A DNA stretch of 9,735 nt from Desulfuromusa sp. (lineage in GTDB: Bacteria > Desulfobacterota > Desulfuromonadia > Desulfuromonadales > Geopsychrobacteraceae), in assembly GCA_021157505.1 (NCBI GenBank), contig JAGGWI010000092.1:1-9735 (forward strand), written 5' to 3'. The notes beneath the pieces were generated by a model. It searched no databases, was not told where the DNA came from, and saw only the letters and a list, made by a program, of their open reading frames with translations. The position numbers and the translations under genes are program-made. The number at the start of each line of letters is the position of its first letter. Within the stretch, counting starts at the first letter, position 1. This document shows positions 1-4,679 of the stretch, one piece after another.

Positions 1-240
1 ATCAAAAACGGAAAAATCATCAAACGGCTTCGCCGGTTCAGGAAGTTTCTGCTCCAAATTACAGGCAGCCTCACAGGTACGACAACCGACACAGCGGGTC
101 AGGTCAACCAGCACCCCCATCCCATCGGGAAAACCCTCGAATGAACCGGCAGCAAATGCTTTTTTTGTGGGGGCCATCATCATCGCCGTCCCACCTGCAG
201 CACTTGCAGCTAAAAATTTTCTACGTGTTATTTTACTCAT
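1..240 (-). CDS. Tat-exported 4Fe-4S ferredoxin-type subunit of a membrane redox complex (N-terminal 80 residues only)
   Basis: The reading frame is open from the ATG at 240 to the left edge, so only the first 80 residues are visible. It begins MSKITRRKFLAASAAGG, a twin-arginine signal (RRKF) followed by an Ala/Gly-rich stretch and an AFA cleavage-like site near residue 30. A CxxCxxCxxxC cluster follows (C50, C53, C56, C60, within DLTRCVGCRTCEAAC), the first 4Fe-4S ligand set of HmcB/HybA/DsrO-type electron-transfer subunits. An AAGGAG ribosome site lies about 9 bases upstream. The gene follows the cytochrome gene by 37 bases, so the two are probably co-transcribed. In known complexes such a protein sits in the periplasm and passes electrons between an NrfD-like quinone-reactive membrane subunit and a cytochrome. 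The NrfD partner and the rest of this gene lie outside the window. The family call is firm; the specific complex is not. Confidence 0.88.
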   Translation of the reverse strand, partial: MSKITRRKFLAASAAGGTAMMMAPTKKAFAAGSFEGFPDGMGVLVDLTRCVGCRTCEAACNLEQKLPEPAKPFDDFSVFD

Positions 241-277
241 AACGAAATCTCCTTGTTATATTCCCACACAGCAATCA

Positions 278-799
278 TCAGTGACCGGATGAATGTGCTG
301 ATTCCTTCGGGGCAAACTCTCCAGAACGATAGAACTTATCACCGGCTTCTGTTTTTGCATGACAATCTTCACAACCGGTCGGGCCATCAACTTCCTGATG
401 GCAACCGAGACAGTTCAAATGATAAGCGGCTTTCAAGTTCGGCTGATCGTTATGGTAAAAATAGCCTGGTTTTGGATTGTGCAAATTTTCTGGGGATACG
501 GGGTCAGCAGAGTGACAGTCCTGACACGCAACTGAATCCATCTCTTCTTTGCCATCATGGCACTTAGCACAATACTCGTTGACCACCCCGGTTCCGGTGG
601 TGTGGTGATGACATTCAGAACAGTTTTCCGTTGCATCTGCGTGCATTGCGTGGTCAAAAATAACTGCTTCGTACAAATTAGCCAGAGAATCAATTTCAAT
701 TTCATCCGGATAATCCATCGCGTAACAACCCACAGCCAGGACAACGGAAAGGAGCAAAACTCCCAATCCTGTCACAAGTTGCTTGCCGGCATTTACCAT
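278..799 (-). CDS. Periplasmic multihaem (five CXXCH) cytochrome c, class III-like
   Basis: The product has 173 residues. An N-terminal hydrophobic segment (about residues 8-27) ends in AVGCYA, which could be cut by signal peptidase I after CYA or treated as a lipobox with lipidated C25. Five CXXCH haem c motifs follow: C60-H64 (CSECH), C77-H81 (CAKCH), C92-H96 (CQDCH), C130-H134 (CLGCH) and C143-H147 (CEDCH). The FDHAMH motif at 48-53 supplies distal-type histidines as in tetrahaem cytochrome c3. H65/H66, H107, H116 and H127 are other possible axial ligands. The ATG at 799 has AAGGAG 8-9 bases upstream. It lies between the small membrane protein gene (894-1052) and the FeS subunit gene, so it is probably the electron-carrying subunit of a quinone-linked inner-membrane redox complex. 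Whether the complex oxidises or reduces quinol cannot be told from sequence. Confidence 0.9.
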   Translation of the reverse strand: MVNAGKQLVTGLGVLLLSVVLAVGCYAMDYPDEIEIDSLANLYEAVIFDHAMHADATENCSECHHHTTGTGVVNEYCAKCHDGKEEMDSVACQDCHSADPVSPENLHNPKPGYFYHNDQPNLKAAYHLNCLGCHQEVDGPTGCEDCHAKTEAGDKFYRSGEFAPKESAHSSGH

Positions 800-825
800 A
801 GCCTCTACTCCTTAGTTTATAAATT

Positions 826-857
826 CTGTTTGCAGAAAAATTGGCAGATACAAACAG
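826..857 (-). other. Inverted repeat in the intercistronic gap before the cytochrome gene
   Basis: CTGTTTG (826-832) and CAAACAG (851-857) are perfect 7-base arms around an 18-base loop. They lie in the 94-base gap between the 52-residue membrane protein gene and the cytochrome gene. An alternative smaller hairpin, TTCTG-TTTG-CAGAA, overlaps the left arm. There is no T-run, so it is not a typical terminator. An mRNA-processing or stability hairpin is possible. Arms this short can arise by chance. Confidence 0.3.
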
Positions 858-893
858 ATCAATTAAAAAATGGCTCTACAACCTAAATTCCGA

Positions 894-1052
894 CTAATCC
901 TCATCACCACCATGAATATAGCGATAAAACATCGGGAAAAAGGTAAAGAACAGCAGACAAAGCAGATACTCGAGACCCTTAATATAGGTGTAGTAATCTA
1001 CAACGGTATAAATTTGCTTTACATCACCAACAGTCATAAAAAAATCAAACAT
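894..1052 (-). CDS. Small (52-residue) single-span membrane protein of the redox operon
   Basis: A short gene encodes MFDFFMTVGDVKQIYTVVDY... and ends ...YIHGGDED with a TAG stop. An AGAGGG ribosome site lies 7 bases before the ATG at 1052. The gene sits 26 bases after the 81-residue membrane protein gene and 94 bases before the cytochrome gene, all on the minus strand. Residues 26-44 (GLEYLLCLLFFTFFPMFYR) form one hydrophobic span, followed by a short polar tail. There is no cysteine motif for haem or iron. By position and size it recalls the tiny membrane subunits of Hmc-type complexes (HmcD), but I see no sequence motif that proves this. It is too short for many gene callers. The strong ribosome site, uniform spacing and membrane-protein composition argue that it is real. 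Confidence 0.72.
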   Translation of the reverse strand: MFDFFMTVGDVKQIYTVVDYYTYIKGLEYLLCLLFFTFFPMFYRYIHGGDED

Positions 1053-1078
1053 TATAAAACCCTCTCAAAGAAAATGAC

Positions 1079-1324
1079 TCAGTGTTTCTTTGCCGCTGCT
1101 GCAACTCTTCCGCCAGAGGTACTCCTCGCAGCTTCCTTGGTCATACCCAACAGCGCCAGCACAGCAGGAACCAGTTGAGCAATGATGATCAAGGCGCAGA
1201 ATCCGACAAATAGAAGAATCAGAATACCACTGCTATAGGTTTTGCTGGTGTCTACCGCCAGAGCAGGTGAAGCAGTCATAAACATCAGAGCCAGGGCGGT
1301 TAGTAACATTTTTACACTTTGCAT
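1079..1324 (-). CDS. Small (81-residue) exported or signal-anchored membrane protein, paralogue A
   Basis: I place the start at the ATG at 1324 (MQSVKMLLTALALMF...) because GGAGG lies just upstream. A longer frame back to 1396 has no ribosome site and would bury the signal peptide. Residues 1-23 form a signal peptide ending ALA. A mature Thr/Ser-rich linker follows, then one transmembrane helix (about residues 33-58) with the core GFCALIIIAQLVPA, and a basic Ala/Lys-rich tail. The gene heads the operon with the 52-residue protein, the cytochrome and the FeS protein. The product of 2345-2590 has the same length, layout and GF-ALI---QLVPA core, so the two are paralogues. No cofactor motif is visible and the function is unknown. 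A structural or assembly role for the redox complex is inferred from context only. Confidence 0.82.
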   Translation of the reverse strand: MQSVKMLLTALALMFMTASPALAVDTSKTYSSGILILLFVGFCALIIIAQLVPAVLALLGMTKEAARSTSGGRVAAAAKKH

Positions 1325-1397
1325 CGAAACCTCCTTGATAAAAGTTGGACATTGTCTGCTCGCCGGCAAATCAGTGCAAGTGAACAACACAATCATT

Positions 1398-1414
1398 TTG
1401 GTACATTAATTGCC
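1398..1414 (+). promoter_or_regulatory. Sigma-54-like -24/-12 element on the plus strand
   Basis: TTGGTAC-ATTAA-TTGCC matches the sigma-54 consensus TGGCAC-N5-TTGC at all but one position (C to T in the -24 box), with the strict GG-N10-GC spacing. It points right, away from the cytochrome operon, and no good gene lies downstream before the terminator at 1789-1815. It may drive an untranslated RNA or be a chance match. Confidence 0.25.
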
Positions 1415-1416
1415 GT

Positions 1417-1445
1417 ACTATACGGATTAACTCTTCACATTGGAA
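1417..1445 (-). promoter_or_regulatory. Weak sigma-70-like promoter candidate for the cytochrome operon
   Basis: On the minus strand TTCCAA (1445-1440) is followed after 17 bases by TATAGT (1422-1417). The -10 box matches well (5/6) and the -35 box poorly (3/6). The -10 lies inside a small palindrome CCGTA-CTA-TACGG (1413-1425). The 19-base palindrome at 1455-1473 lies about ten bases upstream of the -35 box, a usual place for a regulator. The leader to the ATG at 1324 would be about 85 bases. Confidence 0.25.
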
Positions 1446-1454
1446 CTCTTTTCT

Positions 1455-1473
1455 TTTGTGTACTGTATACAAA
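1455..1473. promoter_or_regulatory. 19-base near-perfect palindrome, probable operator (site A)
   Basis: TTTGTGTAC-T-GTATACAAA has two 9-base arms that match at 8 of 9 positions around a single central base. The TAC-N-GTA core recurs in the palindrome at 1718-1730, and with one change at 2865-2883. A dimeric regulator of GntR-like spacing is a reasonable guess, but no such regulator gene is in the window. Confidence 0.45.
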
Positions 1474-1612
1474 GAAACAGCAAAAACAAACGACAACTTC
1501 GGGGAAAGAAATGCAGGGGTCATGCCAGAAATGTGATAATCTTCGATAAAGGCATAAACACCTGATTCTACAATACTTATCTACTGAAGATAACTCATAT
1601 TGTCGTGATTAA

Positions 1613-1633
1613 CTGTATATTAAATCTATACAG
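1613..1633. repeat. Inverted repeat CTGTATA-N7-TATACAG
   Basis: Two perfect 7-base arms, CTGTATA (1613-1619) and TATACAG (1627-1633), are separated by TTAAATC. The same half-site CTGTATA occurs at 1463-1469, and TATACAG occurs inside the palindrome at 1718-1730. This one could be a variant binding site with wider spacing. The function is unproven. Confidence 0.3.
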
Positions 1634-1717
1634 ATCGATATAGTCTGAAACAGAAAATAAGGGCAGATAAAATCATAAGCTATTGAGAAATATAAATATT
1701 ATAAACATATAAATATT

Positions 1718-1730
1718 GTATACAGTATAC
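1718..1730. promoter_or_regulatory. 13-base perfect palindrome GTATAC-A-GTATAC, probable operator (site B)
   Basis: Two perfect GTATAC halves surround one base. With its left flank it reads TTGTATACAGTATAC, matching the reverse complement of site A (TTGTATACAGTACAC) at 14 of 15 positions. Sites A and B are 260 bases apart, centre to centre, in the same intergenic region, which suggests one regulator binds both. Confidence 0.45.
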
Positions 1731-1788
1731 CGCAAACTGGATATTTTTTATATATACAATCGGGAGGGGAGGATGGGCCGAGTGAACA

Positions 1789-1815
1789 AAAAAGACCCCA
1801 TAGAGGGGTCTTTTT
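1789..1815. terminator. Bidirectional rho-independent terminator
   Basis: AAAAAGACCCC (1789-1799), a 5-base loop ATAGA, and GGGGTCTTTTT (1805-1815) form a perfect 11-base stem. T-runs follow on both strands: TTTTT on plus, TTTTTT on minus. It lies 43 bases beyond the stop of the receiver-like gene at 1859, so its main role is to end the 2590-to-1859 operon. Confidence 0.85.
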
Positions 1816-1858
1816 ATAAAATATTCTTATTTAAATACTCCAGGGACGGAGGAAAACA

Positions 1859-2314
1859 CTATCCCAACGAAGTTAAACCGCTGGCTGTATCCTGCACCGG
1901 AGCTTTTCTACTGAACAATTTACGTCCAACACCTTGCTGTGCATGGTAATTCTCAAAAGCACAACTGACAACCTGGCGAATTTCATCCCAGCTTTCGTCC
2001 TCAACTGGCTTTAACGCATGGTAGAAGATCCCTTCTTTGCGGATGCTGCGCAATAGATCAAGTGGCATCTCATCAGAAATCAAGATGATTGACAGGTTTC
2101 TATTACATTTTTTCAGCAAAGGGACAAATTTTGCGACCTGAGACTCATTAAAAACACCCCCAAGAACCACGACCTGAATCGATTTGTCGAGAATCCCCTG
2201 GAGAGAATTGACCACCGAATCAGCAACCTCAACCTGATAACCATCCTGCCGAAAAACCTCAGCCATCTGATCTCGAGAGGTCTGATCTTTATTTGCTATG
2301 AGAATACCATTCAT
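1859..2314 (-). CDS. Degenerate receiver-domain (pseudo-receiver) protein without phospho-acceptor aspartate
   Basis: The product has 151 residues and the length and pattern of a CheY-like domain plus a 25-residue tail. It starts MNGILIANKDQ. Aligned by eye to response regulators, the acidic pair that binds magnesium is N8/K9, and the phosphorylated Asp is Gly (IQVVVLGG, G52). The switch Ser is kept (ILIS, S80), as is the conserved Lys before Pro (LKP, K102). It therefore cannot be phosphorylated in the usual way and may act by protein contact. GAGGTG lies 6 bases before the ATG. It is the second gene of an operon, 30 bases after the small membrane protein gene, and a strong terminator follows. 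The fold assignment rests on hydrophobic pattern and the ISD/KP motifs. Confidence 0.75.
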   Translation of the reverse strand: MNGILIANKDQTSRDQMAEVFRQDGYQVEVADSVVNSLQGILDKSIQVVVLGGVFNESQVAKFVPLLKKCNRNLSIILISDEMPLDLLRSIRKEGIFYHALKPVEDESWDEIRQVVSCAFENYHAQQGVGRKLFSRKAPVQDTASGLTSLG

Positions 2315-2344
2315 AAGTTCACCTCACCTGACCACTGAGTTGAT

Positions 2345-2590
2345 TTATCTATTAGAAATTTCTTGCTTGGCCTCAGGCTTTCGCGCAAACAGCCCTTTCA
2401 GGATACCGACAAACAACAAACACGCCGGAACCAGTTGAAACACAACGATCAGGGCAAAAAAGCCAATAAACAGGGTCAACAGCAACGATCCACCACCTTG
2501 TGTAGCGGGTGCAGTTTCAGCCGCTGCAGTAGAAACTGCCATTCCAACACATATTAAAGCAATAACCGTATTCTTAATTAAAGATTTCAT
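2345..2590 (-). CDS. Small (81-residue) exported or signal-anchored membrane protein, paralogue B
   Basis: The start is the ATG at 2590 (MKSLIKNTVIALICVG...), with GGAGG 5 bases upstream. An earlier ATG at 2602 overlaps that ribosome site and is unlikely. A signal peptide (residues 1 to about 24, TAAA) is followed by a Thr/Gly-rich linker. One transmembrane helix (about 35-60) has the core GFFALIVVFQLVPA, and a charged tail ends the protein. It shares length and core with the product of 1079-1324 (GF-ALI---QLVPA), so the two arose by duplication. This copy is paired with a pseudo-receiver gene rather than a cytochrome. It is divergent from a sigma-54 response regulator gene, and a -24/-12 element is suggested about 50 bases upstream. 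No enzymatic or cofactor motif is seen. Confidence 0.82.
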   Translation of the reverse strand: MKSLIKNTVIALICVGMAVSTAAAETAPATQGGGSLLLTLFIGFFALIVVFQLVPACLLFVGILKGLFARKPEAKQEISNR

Positions 2591-2638
2591 TCCATCCTCC
2601 ATGGCATATTTAAATTGTAATCACTAGTTGATAATACA

Positions 2639-2655
2639 TACAGGAGTTGTGCCAA
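2639..2655 (-). promoter_or_regulatory. Candidate sigma-54 promoter of the small membrane protein / pseudo-receiver operon
   Basis: Reading the minus strand, TTGGCAC-AACTC-CTGT has a perfect TGGCAC -24 box. The -12 box keeps the conserved G in the right place but reads CTGT rather than TTGC. The start site would be near 2629, about 40 bases before the ATG at 2590. The divergently encoded neighbour is a sigma-54 activator, which supports the call. Confidence 0.4.
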
Positions 2656-2846
2656 CATTGAACTATTAGTCAATATTGTTCGTAACATACTGCTATAGCG
2701 TCATAATTTATTGATTCTAATGATCTAATTCAGCTTTCACCCCCGCCCAGTGAATATCTTTTTCATACAGTTAAAAATAGTAAAACAACCGGACTAACAA
2801 CTACAAACAGAGGCAACTAATTGTTATCATAAAGGTTTTACGTAAA

Positions 2847-2874
2847 TTGACGACTCCAAGCATGAAAATATACT
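2847..2874 (+). promoter_or_regulatory. Sigma-70-like promoter of the response regulator gene
   Basis: TTGACG (2847-2852) is followed after 16 bases by TATACT (2869-2874); each box matches consensus at 5 of 6 positions. Transcription would begin near 2881, giving a leader of about 220 bases to the preferred start at 3101. Confidence 0.5.
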
Positions 2875-2883
2875 GCATATTTT
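2865..2883. promoter_or_regulatory. 19-base palindrome over the -10 box of the regulator promoter (site C)
   Basis: AAAATATAC-T-GCATATTTT has 9-base arms matching at 8 of 9 positions around one base. This is the same 9-1-9 layout as site A, with a related TAC-T-G core. It covers the -10 box at 2869-2874, so a bound protein would block the promoter. It is AT-rich, so chance is a real alternative. Confidence 0.35.
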
Positions 2884-3100
2884 ATTTATTTTTCTTATGG
2901 ACAACATATTCTTCTACCCCTCCTTTGCTGACTATTTATCAACTCCTGCCAATAGCAACTGGCAACTTCTTCCCCTTATTGCTGCGAGTTATCCCTTGAC
3001 TGTTACCTTTTCCCTTACTAGTATTAAACGCTTTGAAAATATGCTATTTGAACTTTGTTCGGTTTTCCCTCAGCTGATCCGGAAAGCAATTCACATCATC

Positions 3101-4519
3101 ATGGATGAAAACTCAACACACAAAATTCTGGTTATCGACGATGAAGCAGTTATTCGCGAAGGACTCCGCCAGGCTTTGACCATGGAAGGCTATCAGGTTG
3201 TAGCTGCCCAGAATGGTAAAGTTGGTATGGAGAAACTGCAGAATGATTATTTCAGTGTCGTCATCAGTGATCTAAAAATGCCAATCATGGGGGGCATTGA
3301 AGTTCTGAAGACTATTTCGGTACTCCAACCCAATGTCCCGGTCATCATTATCACCGGCTTTGCAACCGTTGATTCCGCTGTTGATGCGATGAAAAACGGG
3401 GCGTTCGAATATCTGACAAAACCTTTTCTACCTGATCAAATTATCGAGAAGGTTCAAGCGGCAATCAAAAAACGGCTACTGAACCTTGAATCAGAAATTA
3501 TTACTGAGAGTATTCCTGATGAAACTGTTGCCGACTCCTTTATCGGCAAAAGCGCTGCGATGCAAAAAATTTTCCAGCGGATTCTGCAGGTCGCCCCAAC
3601 CAATAGTTCGGTTCTAATTACTGGAGAGAGTGGAACCGGTAAGGAACTGGTTGCCCGGGCTATCCACAATAACAGTCCAAGAAAAGATGAAGCTTTTGTT
3701 GCTATCGATTGCAATTCATTGCCGGAAAACCTGCTGGAAAGTGAATTGTTTGGCCATGTCAAAGGGTCATTCACCGGGGCGACTCAATCTAAACCCGGCC
3801 TCTTCAGTGTTGCCAGCAGTGGCAGTCTGTTTCTCGATGAAATTTCCAATTTGAGTATGGCGACTCAGGCAAAGCTACTCCGGGTGCTGCAGCAGCGCGA
3901 GGTGACCCCTATTGGTGGAACCAAGACCGTTCCTATTGATATCCGCTTGATCACTGCAACTAATCGTAGTCTGGACAAGCTGGTAGAGGAAGGGCTCTTT
4001 CGTGACGACCTCTATTTTCGCCTGAATATCATCCCCATCGGGTTGCCACCATTGCGGGATCGAGCTGGTGACGTCCCCCTGTTGATTGGCTATTTCCTGA
4101 AAAAGTTTGCGGATGATATCGGCAGGGAAATCAAAGGTCTTTCTGCTGATGCACACCTGGCACTGCACGACTATCCTTTTCCCGGGAATGTCCGCGAACT
4201 GGAAAATATTATCGAAAGAGCCGTTGTGCTCACCCAGGGAGATTTGATCCAGCGTGACAGTCTGGAGTTGCCAAATTCTCACGGGGTGACGGCAAACAAC
4301 GAAGAGATGGTTGCGCCAGTCAACACAGAAGAGTTAAAAGAAGCGAAACGAAAGCTCCGTGAACAGGCGGTGGAACCAGCAGAAAAAGCATTTGTTTTTG
4401 CTGCCCTGGAGAGAAACAACTGGAATGTCACCAAAGCAGCAGAGGAGACAGGGATGCTCAGACCCAACTTTCAGGCTCTCCTTAAAAAACTGGGGATCTC
4501 GGTCAAAGATCATATCTGA
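3101..4519 (+). CDS. Sigma-54-dependent response regulator (NtrC family)
   Basis: From the ATG at 3101 the product has 472 residues, normal for the family. The receiver domain (about 7-125) has the acidic pair D13/D14, phospho-acceptor D57 (VVISDLKMP), T85 and K107. The AAA+ domain (about 147-385) has Walker A GESGTGKE at 175-182, the sigma-54 contact loop as GSFTGA at 222-227 (the usual form is GAFTGA), Walker B GSLFLDE at 241-247 and the RDDLYFRLN arginine region at 301-309. A Fis-type helix-turn-helix lies at about 440-466 (NWNVTKAAEETG). The frame is open back to an ATG at 2897, giving 540 residues. Those 68 residues match no domain I know and the receiver normally starts within ten residues, so 3101 is preferred, although no good ribosome site precedes it. 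The convergent haem kinase is the likely partner. Confidence 0.93.
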   Translation: MDENSTHKILVIDDEAVIREGLRQALTMEGYQVVAAQNGKVGMEKLQNDYFSVVISDLKMPIMGGIEVLKTISVLQPNVPVIIITGFATVDSAVDAMKNGAFEYLTKPFLPDQIIEKVQAAIKKRLLNLESEIITESIPDETVADSFIGKSAAMQKIFQRILQVAPTNSSVLITGESGTGKELVARAIHNNSPRKDEAFVAIDCNSLPENLLESELFGHVKGSFTGATQSKPGLFSVASSGSLFLDEISNLSMATQAKLLRVLQQREVTPIGGTKTVPIDIRLITATNRSLDKLVEEGLFRDDLYFRLNIIPIGLPPLRDRAGDVPLLIGYFLKKFADDIGREIKGLSADAHLALHDYPFPGNVRELENIIERAVVLTQGDLIQRDSLELPNSHGVTANNEEMVAPVNTEELKEAKRKLREQAVEPAEKAFVFAALERNNWNVTKAAEETGMLRPNFQALLKKLGISVKDHI

Positions 4520-4533
4520 TACAAGATTGTCCC

Positions 4534-4679
4534 TAACAGGGCGTTGAAAAACGTTTTCGAGGCCACGAGTGCAAGGCGAAGATTGTCGAAAAAGCGCAGT
4601 TTACATCCAGTAAATGAACATTTTGAGTCAATTTTCAACACAGCAATCGCAACGTAGATAGTTTTTCAACAGCCTGTTA
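4534..4679. mobile_element. MITE-like palindromic element (146 bases) between convergent regulator genes
   Basis: The ends are imperfect terminal inverted repeats: TAACAGGGCGTTGAAAAACG at 4534-4553 matches the reverse complement of 4660-4679 (TAACAGGCTGTTGAAAAACT) at 17 of 20 positions. A TA dinucleotide at each outer end would fit a TA target duplication, as made by IS630/Tc1-type transposases. Inside are smaller inverted repeats, TTTTCGA (4554-4560) with TCGAAAA (4586-4592), and TTTAC (4600-4604) with GTAAA (4610-4614). It has no coding capacity. It starts 14 bases after the response regulator stop and its far end overlaps the kinase stop codon. The folded transcript may serve as terminator for both genes. 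Other copies in the genome are expected but cannot be seen here. Confidence 0.65.

Larger units (their letters stand above)
1325..1858. other. Long AT-rich intergenic region with palindromes and a terminator
   Basis: These 534 bases carry no convincing gene on either strand. From left to right they hold the GGAGG ribosome site of the small membrane protein gene, a weak minus-strand promoter at 1417-1445, a sigma-54-like match on the plus strand (1398-1414), three palindromic sites (1455-1473, 1613-1633, 1718-1730), a direct repeat TATAAATATT (1691-1700 and 1708-1717), and a bidirectional terminator (1789-1815). The region probably controls the cytochrome operon that starts at 1324. No protein-coding potential beyond short AT-rich frames is seen. 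Confidence 0.6.
2591..3100. other. Divergent intergenic region between the small membrane protein operon and the sigma-54 regulator gene
   Basis: About 510 bases lie between the two divergent starts. They contain a sigma-54-like element for the minus-strand operon (2639-2655), a sigma-70-like promoter for the regulator (2847-2874) and a palindrome over its -10 box (2865-2883). Bases 2656-2846 are AT-rich and show no clear gene or strong hairpin; activator sites would be expected there. Bases 2897-3100 form an open frame in phase with the regulator, but the translation does not resemble a protein domain and no ribosome site precedes it, so I treat it as leader. Confidence 0.5.

Noticed and set aside
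253..886. Several plus-strand frames opposite the cytochrome gene (253-567, 557-886)
   Set aside because: They are antisense shadows; the minus frame has a signal peptide, five CXXCH motifs and a ribosome site.
1362..1379. Minus-strand TTGCAC...TTGC near the cytochrome operon start, resembling a sigma-54 promoter
   Set aside because: The GG is degenerate and the spacing is one base short; sigma-54 spacing is strict.
1325..1396. Upstream extension of paralogue A to an ATG at 1396
   Set aside because: It would place 24 residues before a clear signal peptide and ignore the GGAGG site just before 1324.
1511..1549. Twelve-residue plus-strand peptide MQGSCQKCDNLR after a purine-rich stretch
   Set aside because: Too short to judge, the ribosome-like site is poorly spaced, and no conservation can be tested here.
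1773..1949. Plus-strand frame MGRVNKKDPIEG... with a strong GGGAGG ribosome-like site
   Set aside because: It runs straight through the terminator hairpin and then antisense across the end of the receiver-like gene; its sequence has no domain-like character.
2897..3100. N-terminal extension of the sigma-54 regulator as genuine coding sequence
   Set aside because: There is no ribosome site, the sequence is not domain-like, and receiver domains normally begin close to the start, as they do from 3101.
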